Counted from the stretch's first letter, positions 9,551 through 19,228 are shown. The stretch is 64,000 nucleotides of DNA from Lepidostoma basale (GCA_022606425.2 JAHDVF020000742.1:62001-126000); one strand, 5' to 3'. The notes: a model not told the origin generated them from the letters alone. Numbers and translations are program-made.

Positions 9551-10077
9551 ATAGCGAGTGTCAAAGCTTGTTCCATAAACCAGAAATGCCTAAATTAAAC
9601 ACGTTGTCGGCAACAAGTGATAAACTATATAGTAAGAGATAAGGTCGAAAAAGTGTTCCGGGAAATCGTTTGAAAAGATAATGTGATAAAAAAATGCTAA
9701 TACAATATGATAATAAAACATATAATAGCGTAAATATTCACCACAGAAGTACATAGTTACTGAGTACATAACGCTGCGTTATCGATTACATGTTTCTAGA
9801 ACTTAGGTTTTTGATAATGATGATAATTCTTTTCGTAGAAGAGGTATTTTAATATTATCAGGACACGCACGCTTATCAGTACAATTGGGATTTTTAGGAA
9901 GAAATCTAAGAACCAGGTAACTCGATCTATAGAAAAATTATTTTGAACTAAGATATTAAGAATTTTGTGTAGAGAAAAATATGTGGCCTTAATAGGGTTT
10001 TGCAACATTTTGAATGTATACAAATACTTGTAGACGAATACCGGATTTTACCCATTGCGGGTTATCATTTCAGGGAT
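9551..10077. other. No gene; H-family flank near the end
   Basis: Nothing recognisable to about 10005. From about 10010, 'tgtatacaaatacttgtaga' and 'ttacccattgcgggtta' match in inverted form the flank of MITE-H at 59.95 kb and 21.54 kb, so this family is longer than its terminal repeats. Confidence 0.4.
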
Positions 10078-10413
10078 CAATTGTATCTCAATAGAGACAA
10101 AGATGCAAATTAGAAACAGAATATGGTGGTCGAGGTGTTTACAGCACTTTAGACCTTATTAATATTGTTCTGACATACCTCTTTTGGACTTTATTTGGAA
10201 GTTGTATATATGCTAATATGTAGCAGATTGGGTTAAGCATTAAGCATTAAGCAATTGTCAGACATGGTGGTCGTAAGAAGGGTGGAATGGGGAATGTTGT
10301 ATTACATAAAGCGTGCGCTTAACCCAACCAATGACAGGTCATAAGTCCTGTAAACACCTCGATCACCAAATTCTGTTTCCAATTTGCATCTTCGTCTCTA
10401 TTGAGATACAATT
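10078..10413. mobile_element. MITE-H copy 1, long terminal inverted repeats
   Basis: The left arm 'caattgtatctcaatagaga' and the right arm 'tctctattgagatacaatt' are inverted copies that extend inward over about 130 bp (through 'gtttacag' and 'gggttaagc'). 336 bp, non-coding. Related copies lie at 20.66-21.53 and 59.75 kb. Confidence 0.75.
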
Positions 10414-10424
10414 AAGCCTTAATA

Positions 10425-10550
10425 GGGCATTATCAAATGTGATATTGCGAGGCTAAACATACCACTCTCATAAAATACAACAAAACTTCTAGAAAGAGTT
10501 TTCCTCAACAAAAAATCATTGGAACTTAAAAAAATATTATTATCTAAGAG
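10425..10550 (+). mobile_element. Module E fragment (E2)
   Basis: Contains 'cattatcaaatgtgatatt' and 'ataaaatacaacaaaacttctagaaa', the single-arm version of the 8.0-8.5 kb module. The GAAAC core is mutated (GCUAAAC). Confidence 0.45.
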
Positions 10551-11250
10551 ACGACCGTTGTCTTGGTGATCAAGTAATTAATACAAATATATATTTTCAA
10601 ATGAAAGTATTAAAATTAATACAAAATCAATATTATGCTATTTCATATTGCAGCATGTATCATAATATACGAGTAGGTATATAGGCAAAAACATTCTTCT
10701 TGGTGTGTACAATATTCATAAACAATATTGTACACACAAAGAAGCAAAAATAACAAAGGAAATTGACAACATACATTCAAATAATATTTTTCAAAACCAG
10801 TATTGAATGTTTCGAATTTCAAACATTCAAATGTCAATATCCGACCCGGTGTTAAAAAAAACAAGATGCACCACATAATGAAATAATAATGAATAATGTT
10901 TTTTTTTTTACTTTCCAAATCGGCAACATGTTTTGAAGGGATAAAAATAAACTGAATACAAGCATTCTTATTGATAATTTATCAAAAACACAAAAAAATA
11001 TATCAAGATAAAAAAAATAGGGATTCACCGAAAATTTTTGAATCAACACAGCTAACACATTGTATGCGGGAAACGTTATATTTATTTTTGGCAATGCTAT
11101 TAGTTACTATTCTGGCTAAGGCTACACCGAAGTGTTGTACTTCGATTAGTGCTAAGCTAGGTGACAAATTCACCCCCTTTAAAATATTGCGATAGTATAG
11201 TGTTCGTTGATTCCCTAAGATTTGTCACCAAGCTTGAAGTGAAACTCTCT
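10551..11250. other. No recognised feature
   Basis: AT-rich. A short inverted repeat around 10708-10740 ('tgtgtacaatatt' / 'aatattgtacaca') can form a hairpin. The overlapping short frames show no known motif. Confidence 0.35.
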
Positions 11251-11532
11251 CATTTTTTATTTTTTTAATTTTTTTATTTTTATTTATTTTTATTATTTTT
11301 TTTTATGTATACAACAGGTCGTTTGAACCCAATTACTGTACACAATTTATTTTTTAGCTATTATATTGAATCACGTGACATGTGATAGGTAGCCAATCTA
11401 TCGCCATTTTATTGTAACGTGAATTCTACACCAGACCAAAGACAGTGTGACAATCACACTGCCATCGCCGGGAATCGAACCCGGGATCTTCTATATGGAA
11501 GTCAGAGCTCTTACCACTCTGCCACGAAGGTC
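11251..11532 (-). mobile_element. SINE-S copy 1, tail type 2
   Basis: The minus strand starts with a tRNA-like head ('gaccttcgtggcagagtgg' as A box, 'gggttcgattcccggcg' as B box), then the common body ('gtgtagaattcacgtt', 'tagattggctacctatcaca'). It ends with the type-2 tail: an imperfect hairpin, 'tgtacagtaattgggttcaa ... ctgttgtataca', followed by a long A-rich tract (11251-11304 on the plus strand as T). Pol III would transcribe it from the internal boxes. It is not a functional tRNA gene. Confidence 0.9.
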
Positions 11533-12185
11533 GTCTTGTTTGCGTGTGCGATAAATGAAAGTTCACAGGTTGAATAATATTTATTTATTTTTCTAGACAC
11601 AGACTCAAGCGTCGAGTGAATCAAAATAAAGAGAGAAGACGCAATTGCAGACGTCCGGAGCGTGTCTAAGGAAAGATAGTACTCACACGGAGACATCCGT
11701 GCAAGGGGACGTGTCCGAGGCCAGTGTTCGCATGACGGCTTCTGCCTATATCAGTAATGACAGTATCCCTTTATCGATGTGAAGGTGCGATTCGTTGATC
11801 TATGGTGCGGGATTGATATTCCTACAGTATTTATGTTAAATTTAACAGAAATTTACAATCGCAATTTCGAATATATTCAATAATATTCCAGCTCACTAGT
11901 GTAACTAAACCCCGGTTTACAGCGAGTTAACGTAAAAAAAACTGGTAGATAATTTTTAACCTACATTTATGCAATTTGGGGCAGAAATATACCTACCGTG
12001 TATGCAAAAAGTTTCGCTATACGGGGGAGATCATAAAAAAGATTTTTTACAAAGATAAGATATCATTATTGACATTAACTTTGTGATCGTACATTGTAAC
12101 TATAAAACAGATAAGTAAATATTTTTGTTTGACTGAAAGATGTTATTATATTGCGCAATAGTTTATAATCTAGCGATTTGTAGTG
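11533..12185. other. No recognised feature
   Basis: No open frame with a motif. Moderately GC-rich near 11640-11800 and AT-rich afterwards. Confidence 0.35.
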
Positions 12186-12445
12186 TTTGTGCAAGGAAGA
12201 TGCTTCCACGTGTGGTGTTACTATAACTATCGACGTCCCTAGAAAAGTCAGAGACAAAGTCGACCAAGTCTTCTATCACAATGAGTAGAGGAATTGGAGA
12301 AATTAAAACTCTTTTTTAAGGCCATCCATACTATACGAGTATACTCGTATAATCAAATCAAATCAGTTTATTAACTCAATAGACATTACAAACAGGAAAA
12401 TGTTTAAGGCATATAATGGCTTGCCATTGACACGAAGTAGAAAAA
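12186..12445 (+). repeat. Repeat K copy 1, interrupted by a LINE-B tail
   Basis: 'aggaagatgcttccacgtgt' and 'gtcttctatcacaatgag' match 28.94-29.1 kb, and 'gcttgccattgacacgaagt' matches the K copies at 25.83 and 29.08 kb. Between them, 12351-12414 is a minus-strand LINE-B 3' end ('aatcaaatcaaatcagttta'). Confidence 0.5.
12351..12414 (-). mobile_element. LINE-B 3' end (B2)
   Basis: Reverse complement of the LINE-B tail: 'aatcaaatcaaatcagttta', then 'tcaatagacattacaaac'. It is only about 64 bp and is inserted in repeat K. Confidence 0.7.
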
Positions 12446-12654
12446 ATATTGAAATAATATTACATATTAAAATGTTCTTATATTCCACTATAAAAATAAC
12501 AAAATTGTATAACCCCAACGAGATAAGTGGTTGAAAACCATAAACTTATACAAATCAACTTGTAAAAATAGTTAATTAGTTAATCTGTCAAAATTGATCA
12601 AATTGGTAAACAATTTTATAATATTTTAAATATGTATCTTTATAGTATGTATCA

Positions 12655-12685
12655 CTGAAGAAGGACTGGTTTTCCGAAACATGTC
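12655..12685 (+). ncRNA. Hammerhead-ribozyme-like core with canonical CUGAAGA
   Basis: The order is exactly that of a hammerhead: CUGAAGA, stem II (GGA-CUGGUU-UCC within 'aggactggttttcc'), GAAAC, then AUGUC with the cleavage triplet GUC. Stem I could form between 'tatc' upstream and 'gata' downstream. The stem III segment ACAUGU is a palindrome, which is too short for a normal hairpin and suggests pairing between two molecules, as proposed for Penelope-like elements. Confidence 0.6.
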
Positions 12686-12780
12686 GGATATGTAATTTTA
12701 ATAGTGCTGTATATACAAAGTATATAAAAAAGACAAATAATTAATATTTACTTTGATTATAATAACATTTTTTTTACATT

Positions 12781-13024
12781 CCTTTTGAGAGGACATGCAA
12801 ATATAAAACCTGGAGGAACAATACTATTCCGCGTAAAATAGTTAATTAATAATTGCTTTGAATTTTTTTACATTCCTTTTGAGACGACATACAAAGATAA
12901 AACCTGAAGGAACAATACAATTCCGTGTAAAATAATCAATTAATAATTGCTTTGGATTTTTTATATTCCTTCTGAGAGGACATACAAAAATAAAACCTGG
13001 AGGAACAATACAAGTCCGTGGTTA
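12781..13024 (+). repeat. Tandem repeat, 93-94 bp period, 2.6 copies
   Basis: Copies start with 'cctt.tgaga.gaca' at 12781, 12875 and 12968 and share 'ataaaacctggaggaacaat' and 'taattaataattgctttg'. The array begins about 95 bp downstream of the hammerhead-like core at 12655. Confidence 0.85.
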
Positions 13025-13175
13025 ATATACAAAGTATTATTTTATTTTATATGTTTGGATTTAAAATGTCTTACCACAGAGTGAGTGCTTCATAAGAAAA
13101 ATAAAAAAATATGTATATACTCGTACATTTTATATAATTTAAATTTGCTGATACAAACTAATTATTTGTCAAATA

Positions 13176-14497
13176 CGAGGTCTGTTCAAAAAGTATCGCG
13201 AATTTTGAATTTCCGCTGGCTACGTATATTTGATTTTTGATTTTTTTGTAGCGTTATGTTGGTGCTCATGTCCCTTACTTATGCTGACAAGGTCGGCCAT
13301 TTTGAATGTTTAGTTAATTTTTGACAGCTGTTTTGCTTGGATGTGTTTTGGCTCGTCTTCGATTTTTGCCTATTCCAAAAAATGGATCAAAGAATCTGTA
13401 TCAAATTTTGTGTGAAAAACAAAATAAAGTGCGCGGACGCATTTCGAATGTTGACTGTGGCATATGGTGAAGCTACCTTGGACCAAAGCAACGTTTATCG
13501 GTGGTACAAAATGTTCTCAGAGGGCCGAGAAGATATGAACGACGAAGAGCGTGCCGGATGCCCGAGCACGTCAACAACAGACGAAAACATTGATAAAGAG
13601 AAGAAAATAGTATTAGCCAATCGTCGAATCACCGTTAGAGAAGTTGCTGAGGACCTAAACATATCGATTGGCTCGTGCCATTCGATTTTAACCAATGATT
13701 TGGGCATGAGTCGGGTCGCCGCGAAATTCGTGCCAAAATTGCTCAATTTCGACCAAAAACAGCATCGCGTTAACATTGCTCAGGAGATGTTGGACTCGGT
13801 CCGTGACGACCCAAATGTGCTCCAGAGGGTCATAACTGGTGACGAATCATGGGTTTATGGTTATGACGTGGAAACCAAAGCTCAATCATCCCAATGGAAG
13901 CTGCCGCATGAGCCAAGACCAAAAAAAGCGCGCCAAGTTCGGTCGAACGTGAAGGTTTTGCTCACAGTTTTCTTCGATTGCAGGGGCGTGGTGCATCATG
14001 AGTTCTTGCCACAGGGTAGTACGGTCAATAAGGAATATTACCTGCAAGTTATGCGCAATTTGCGCGAAGCAATCCGCCAGAAACGCCCGGATTTGTGGAA
14101 GAACAAAAACTGGCTTTTGCACCATGATAACGCCCCTGCTCACACATCGTTGCTTGTGCGCGAATATTTGGCCAAAAACAACACAGTAATGGTGCCGCAG
14201 CCACCGTATTCCCCAGACCTGGCCCCTTGTGACTTTTTCCTGTTTCCAAAACTGAAGAGGCCCATGAAAGGACGACGCTACGCCACGATTGAGGAGATAA
14301 AGACGGCATCGAAGGAGGAGCTGAACAAGATCACAAAAAATGATTTTTTTAAGTGCTTCGAGGATTGGAAAAAACGTTGGCATAAATGTATTATATCCGA
14401 GGGGAATTACTTTGAAGGGGACAAAATAGATATTCATGAATAAATAAATACTTTTTGAAAAAATATAAAATTCGCGATACTTTTTGAACAGACCTCG
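13176..14497 (+). mobile_element. mariner element M2, full length and intact
   Basis: A 1,322-bp element flanked by TA (13174-13175 and 14498-14499). The inverted repeats match over 31 bp, beginning 'cgaggtctgttcaaaaagta'. Coding frame and both ends are intact, so it is the best candidate for a mobile copy in this window. Confidence 0.97.
13382..14443 (+). CDS. mariner transposase (M2 copy, intact)
   Basis: Encodes a 353-residue DD34D mariner transposase from the ATG at 13382 (MDQRICIKFC); an in-frame ATG at 13337 would add 15 residues. The N-terminal helix-turn-helix DNA-binding half covers about residues 1-110 and includes the conserved ITVREVAEDLNISIGSCHSI. The catalytic residues are D154 in TGDESWVYGYD, D249 in HHDNAPAHT and D284 in YSPDLAPCDFFLFP. 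All typical mariner motifs are present without a stop or frameshift. It differs from M1 in a few residues, e.g. C60 for R60 in AGCPSTSTTDEN and E73 for V73, so M2 is not simply the ancestor of M1. Position 60 lies in the linker between DNA-binding motifs. The protein would act in the nucleus on its own inverted repeats. Subfamily not assigned. Confidence 0.95.
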   Translation: MDQRICIKFCVKNKIKCADAFRMLTVAYGEATLDQSNVYRWYKMFSEGREDMNDEERAGCPSTSTTDENIDKEKKIVLANRRITVREVAEDLNISIGSCHSILTNDLGMSRVAAKFVPKLLNFDQKQHRVNIAQEMLDSVRDDPNVLQRVITGDESWVYGYDVETKAQSSQWKLPHEPRPKKARQVRSNVKVLLTVFFDCRGVVHHEFLPQGSTVNKEYYLQVMRNLREAIRQKRPDLWKNKNWLLHHDNAPAHTSLLVREYLAKNNTVMVPQPPYSPDLAPCDFFLFPKLKRPMKGRRYATIEEIKTASKEELNKITKNDFFKCFEDWKKRWHKCIISEGNYFEGDKIDIHE

Positions 14498-14570
14498 TAT
14501 ACCCTTATGTATGGAAGTGAAGCTTAGAGTTGGTCGAAGAAGGATGAAAGCAGGATAAATGACGTAGAAA
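14498..14570 (+). mobile_element. LINE-A internal fragment (A5a)
   Basis: 'acccttatgtatggaagtga' and 'gaaggatgaaagcaggataa' form the YGSEAW...KKDESRI segment of LINE-A, directly at the right edge of M2. Confidence 0.65.
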
Positions 14571-15290
14571 GTGTCATGCACAAACGTTGATTTCTCCGAC
14601 TCCAAACGTGACCGACATTTAATAATTAATTGACACGTTTTCCTCGGTCTTCCTCTATTTCTAACTCTGTTCATATCGTTTACATATATTTTCTTTACCA
14701 TTCTGCATTCATTCATTCTTTTTATGTGTCTAAACCATCTTAACGACCCTTTCATTATTTTTTTCATAACACTTTTATTCGCACTGCATTTACTTATTAT
14801 ATTTGCAGTTGAGACTCCATTTATTCTACTTCTCCTACTACTCCATTTATTCTACTCCATTTATTCTACTTCATCCTTTTTTGCCAGTTCCAAGATTCAA
14901 TAAGGGTCAGCACAACTATGCGAAAATACGAATTTTCACTGATACAAGTCAAACTAATTATTATTATTCTTATTTAAGATGATTTATATTTTAAGTGCAC
15001 CGTTTTAAAATATTAATTACTCCAAGGGCGCACTAGGAAAAGACTGACCGAACAGTGCAGTCATTAGAACTATTCCATTTACTCTACTTTATCCTTTTTT
15101 TGCCAGTTCCAAGATTCAATAAGGGTCAGCACAATATTGTGCACTGCCATCTTAGCTTATTTAGATAGACAATGTTTGCGATGACAACTTCAAGTGCACC
15201 ATTTACTTTGTTGCCTGCCTTAACCCTTCTTCCAATATCCTTCTCTACACTCCCATCGTTTGTCAACATACTTCCTAAATTAACAAATTG
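14571..15290 (-). mobile_element. LINE-A fragments (A5b/A6) split by a LINE-R 3' end
   Basis: The minus strand contains GRPRKTC, RWFRHIKRMNE and the KK-E-NKWS region at 14571-14905, then continues at 15070-15290 with LGSM...SVEKDIGRRVKAGNK, an upstream LINE-A segment. 'ttccaagattcaataagggt' occurs on both sides of the interruption (about 14890 and 15107), so part of the element is duplicated. Joined head-to-head with A5a. Confidence 0.7.
14953..15061 (-). mobile_element. LINE-R 3' end (R4)
   Basis: The reverse complement of 50.34-50.44 kb: 'cactgttcggtcagtctttt', 'agtgcgccc', then 'cggtgcactt' and an (AAT)n-type tail. The hairpin arms AGUGCGCC/GGUGCACU pair with one G-U. Confidence 0.65.
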
Positions 15291-15741
15291 ACTGATACAA
15301 ACATATTATATATCAAAATTTTGGTCGGTTAATCTAGTATTTGAGAATAGACATAATGCGAAAACAATAATTGCAATATATTTATTGCGGACGTAAGATA
15401 AAAACAGTGATATAAATTACTTTACATTTAATACATTATTCACGAAGAGTGCCAAGACGCCCACCAACGTCTGGGGACCCATTATACTTTTCGTACGTTA
15501 TAATATATGCTAGTTTTTCTTTAAATATCCGCGTATGAAAAAAGTAATTTTATAATACGTGCGTATACAAAATATAACAAAGAAAATAAAAATATAAATT
15601 ACCTGCTGAATTTACGCTAAATTCATCTGGGAAATCCAATTTTCTCGACACCCTGGAAAGAAGTACTTCCGGAATGTTGACGAAGTAGTTTCCGATAGCA
15701 AAAACTGAAACAAAGAAATAAATAACTTTAATAACAAACAT
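15291..15741. other. No recognised feature
   Basis: AT-rich. The minus-strand frame 15550-15741 (63 codons) has no recognisable motif. Confidence 0.35.
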
Positions 15742-16215
15742 GAATATCCCTGAAATGGTTTGGACATATAGAACTAATGGACGAGAGAAGAATGGTTAAA
15801 ATGTTGTACTACAGTAGCGCGGTACTCCCATAGAAGCCCAGAAGCCCGGCTTGCGTAACAAAATTTGAATCAAAACCTCTTCTGGCTTACAGAGGTTCAG
15901 CTCTTGTGGCTATTCCTCTTACGTTTGATGGGAACATTGTTGGAAGGTGATTTGGTGGGTTGTTGGTTTACGCGGGGGCATGATAACTTCGATTTGAGGG
16001 TTTTGATTCAAAATTTCTTACGCAAGCCGGGCTTCTGGGTTTCTATGGGAGTACCGCCACTGGTTGTACATATACAGTGTGAGTGAAAAGATAAGCCGTA
16101 GAAGACGAAGGAAAGCATGGCATGACCAAATTAATCAAATACTACAGTACTAAAAGGCGGCTACATTCGATGTCTGAAATATCGACGAGTGTACATTTTA
16201 CGATGTATGAATGCG
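15742..16215 (+). mobile_element. LINE-A fragment (A7) interrupted by MITE-T
   Basis: 'ccctgaaatggtttggacat' and 'gaatggttaaaatgttgtac' precede the MITE. After it come 'gtgagtgaaaagataagccg', 'catggcatgaccaaattaat' and the RRACI..RCMN remnant. Joined, they follow the LINE-A order. The 3' hairpin and tail are missing. Confidence 0.75.
15811..16062 (+). mobile_element. MITE-T copy 1, hAT-like foldback element
   Basis: Inverted termini of about 60 bp: 'cggtactcccatagaa' through 'caaaacc' on the left, 'ggttttgattcaaaatttct' through 'gggagtaccgccactg' on the right. It is flanked by the 8-bp near-duplicates gttgtact/gttgtaca. Uninterrupted LINE-A copies give the empty site. The TSD length and CAGTGGCGG end fit a hAT-derived MITE. 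The interior carries module F ('ggcttacagaggttcagctc'). Confidence 0.8.
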
Positions 16216-17221
16216 CGCGCAGCTTTCAATTTTACCCTCTACTTAACGCGTCAAAAGAATAATTTCAAAAATGTTGATTTACTATATTGTATTACGAATA
16301 TTTGAAATTGTTTTTTGTATGTTTAAAAATTCAATACTTGAATTCAAGGTCACGGCTGATTGGTTTGAAACAATATATTGGAGAAAATTGCTTCCACGAA
16401 AAATAAAAATACGCAGGAAATAAAACTTCTTAAATATTTAAAATAACGCCGCGTCTCTCGCGGTGTTTACTCTGGGAATATTCTTCGGTTCTGAAAATAT
16501 GAAAATATATTTTCATTGCGACGGAAAACAAAAACGGCATTCTTCCGAGGCATATATTTGAATCAATGAAAAACATGTTTTGAATGTGAAATCTATAGAA
16601 GCCTTCTTCTTAATATCCACATTCTTAATGTTTACGTATGATATTTAATAATTAACGATATAATAATAATCAAGTGATATCGAAAATATATATACGTTAC
16701 ATGATTTCAACAGATATTAAAATTCATAAATTGTGTAGTAAGATTACATTTTTACAAAAGGTGTTACCATACAAAGTAATAATTAATGGTTAATAAAAGC
16801 GAAATTAGTATATTCAAGTGATTTTTTTATTCAAATCAATAAAATATTATTATCATAGAATCGGAGAAATCGACTTAGTTAGTTAATAGTGACTTAGAAC
16901 CTAAAATTAAAGACATGAACAATCATATTTTAAATAATAAAAACAAATGTTCATTTTAATGTTCACTTATAATAAAGATAAGTTCCGGTGCAGTGTTTAG
17001 ATTGTGATTTATTTGTAACATTCTTGATTACCATGATAACAGATGTTAATACCAGATTTTGCTGTCTGGCGAGTCAAACGATCATCAATTGCAAAGTGAA
17101 TAGATATTTTGTCAATCGAAAAGTTGCAATCAATTGGTGCCACGCAAGAAGTTTTACTGACCGTCATAAGAGTGCAACGAGTATCAGATAACACACCATC
17201 ATAATTGTTATATAAATGAGC
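16216..17221. other. No gene recognised
   Basis: AT-rich DNA with many short homopolymers. A scrap with LINE-A wording ('atcggagaaatcgacttagttagtta') lies at 16858-16885. No frame carries a recognisable domain. Confidence 0.35.
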
Positions 17222-17462
17222 AAAAACCCGAATATCGTCAAGAAAGAGTACGAGAATATTTTGAATACAAATGAGCGAGAGAGGAATACTTCGATTCTCT
17301 CCGAAAGTAATTCGAAATGAATATTATGCGCATGCCCGAGTAAGTTTTTGAATTATTTTGAATATTGTTGTATAGCTGTATTGTAGAAAACAAAAGAATA
17401 ACAATTTTTCATTGTTAATTGTGAATTTTTTATTTTGTGTTGTGTGAAAAAAAAAATTTACA

Positions 17463-18065
17463 TTAAACCTTTGGTTGCCAAAAGCCGATATATCTGCTTT
17501 TGTTACACCAGCGAGAAATGCCAAATCCGAGAGATCTAAGTCATCTATAAAATGATCATTTAAATTTTAGACAGAGTGTGAGGAAGTGAGTCAGTGGTAC
17601 ACGTTATTTACGATTTGGATTTATCTTTAACAAAATAATCATATTTAGAATTAAAAGACAAACAAACAAACAAACCATCACGCCGTTTCCCCGCAGGGGT
17701 AGACAGAGAGAATGGACCGCCACACTACTCCATCATGGCAAACCTCTCTAGCTTCCTCCACATTAATACAACGAGTCATACACGCACGTCGATTCCTCCG
17801 ACTTCTAACATGACAAACCTTTAAAATTTTATTAATTTGGTCATGCCATGTTTTCCTCGGTCTGCCTCGACTTCGTACCCCATTTACATCATTAACGTAT
17901 ACTTTCTTAACCATTCTTTCTCCATCCATGCGTTCCATATCATCTCTACCGCATTTATTCTGCTCTCATCCTTCTTCTGCCAGTTCCAAGCTTCACTTCC
18001 ATACATTTAAAAGACAATCTATAAATTAAAAGTATCCCAGAATTGAGGGCAACCAAAGGGGTTAA
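17463..18065 (+). mobile_element. piggyBac-like MITE with TTAA duplication
   Basis: TTAA at 17463-17466 and 18062-18065 flanks a 595-bp element starting 'acctttggttgcc' and ending 'gggcaaccaaagggg', which are inverted copies. The copy of repeat P at 54.04 kb has the empty TTAA site with matching flanks on both sides. No transposase is present. A LINE-A copy (17662-18006) is inserted inside. Confidence 0.85.
17651..18016 (-). mobile_element. LINE-A fragment (A8) with 11-bp TSD and a (GTTT)n tail
   Basis: The direct repeat 'ttaaaagacaa' at 17651-17661 and 18007-18017 flanks a 5'-truncated LINE-A. The minus strand encodes MERMDGERMVKKVYVNDVNG, SRGRPRKTWHDQINKIL, CINVEEAREVC, SVYPCGETA and stop. 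The hairpin is 'cccctgcgggg'. The tail is GTTTGTTTGTTTGTTT rather than GTTA. Confidence 0.88.
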
Positions 18066-18110
18066 AAGTTAATATTTATTACTGGTTACGATTATGCAGT
18101 GAACCAAAAT

Positions 18111-18595
18111 GTTAAAGGGTAGAAAATCTTTACTTTTGTGAATATTTCACGGGTTGCAGCTAGTTCTAAATAATCGTATAAATACGGGTTTGTAGAGAAT
18201 AATTTTAATATCAAAGAACTTACCCGGAATGAATTTATTATTCCGAGAATTAATTTGAATGCGAGTGAGAAATTGCCGGAAATGATTTGTTATAATATGA
18301 GGAAACGAAAGCGCATTTCTGCGGAACAACGTGATCTTCTTATGTCAAAATATATAGAACGTGGAAGGATGTTGTATTGTAATGTTTACTCGCTGGCACT
18401 ATAAAACGTGGGCAAACAGTTCTTGCGACCGTAAAGATGCGCACGGAAACAACATCATCGCAAATGGCTTCTGGAAAATGTGTATACGTCAAAATATTTC
18501 ACACATCTCGAAGGCCTCAGAATTATTGTTTTTCGAGATATTTTAATGCGTTCATACAGCATTCTGGTTTACTACATCTTGTAATATTATAATAA
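18111..18595. other. No recognised feature
   Basis: Overlapping short frames on both strands (18147-18329, 18361-18546) carry no known motif. No repeats shared with the window. Confidence 0.35.
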
Positions 18596-18596
18596 A

Positions 18597-19228
18597 ACTA
18601 ACTAACCATCACGCCGTCTCCCCGAAGGGGTAGGCAGAAAGAATGGACTGTCACACTTTTTTTCCTGACATATTTCTCTTGCTTCCTCAACATTCATACA
18701 CCGTGTCATTCACGCGCGTCGATTTCTCTGACTCCTCACATGGTCGACATTCAATATTTGATTTATTTGATCGTGCCATGTTTTCCTCGGTCTTCCTCTA
18801 TTTCTGGTTCCATTTACATCTTTAACATATATATTTTTTTTTCCATTCTTTCCGTATGTCCCAACCATCTTAATGATCCTTTCATTATTTTGTTCATAAC
18901 ACCATCATTCGCACCGCATTCACTTCTTATATTTTCATTCGACACTCTATCATACACAGCGTATCCGCACATTCGTCTAAGAGATCTCATTTCTACTGCA
19001 TTTATTCTACTTTCATCCTTCTTTTGCCAGTTCCATGCTTCGCTTCCATACATAAGGGTCGGTAGAAGAACACCATTGTGCACTGCCATTCTAGCTTTTT
19101 TGCATAGGTTTTTGTTTGCGATGACAACTTAGAGTGCACCATTCACTTTGTTGCCTGCCCCAACCCTTCTTTCAATATCCCTCTCCACTCGCCCACCTCT
19201 TGAAAACATACTACCTAAATATACGAAC
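18597..19228 (-). mobile_element. LINE-A, longest 5' extent (A9)
   Basis: About 630 bp. The minus strand covers the upstream SVE.DIERRVGAGNKVNGAL region, then MAVHNGVLLPTLMYGSEAW, RRMCGYAVYDRVSNENIRSE, GSLRWLGHTERM and, after frameshifts, GRPRKTWHDQI and the 'ccccttcgggg' hairpin with GTTAGTTA (18599-18608). The open frame 18814-19089 covers the middle. No reverse-transcriptase core. Confidence 0.85.

Larger units (their letters stand above)
17222..18110 (+). repeat. Repeat P copy 1, split by a piggyBac-like insertion
   Basis: 17222-17462 and 18066-18110 match 53.78-54.09 kb: 'gagagaggaatacttcgatt', 'gcatgcccga', 'tgtgtgaaaaaaa', 'ttactg.ttacga'. The 53.8-kb copy lacks the insertion. Function unknown; the two copies do not keep a shared reading frame. 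Confidence 0.7.

Noticed and set aside
14498..14510. M2 captured adjacent LINE-A sequence (transduction)
   Set aside because: The mariner ends exactly at its inverted repeat with TA; LINE-A simply adjoins the insertion site.
15865..16086. 73-codon gene (also 46926-47294)
   Set aside because: Chance frames inside MITE-T; the two copies do not keep a common protein.
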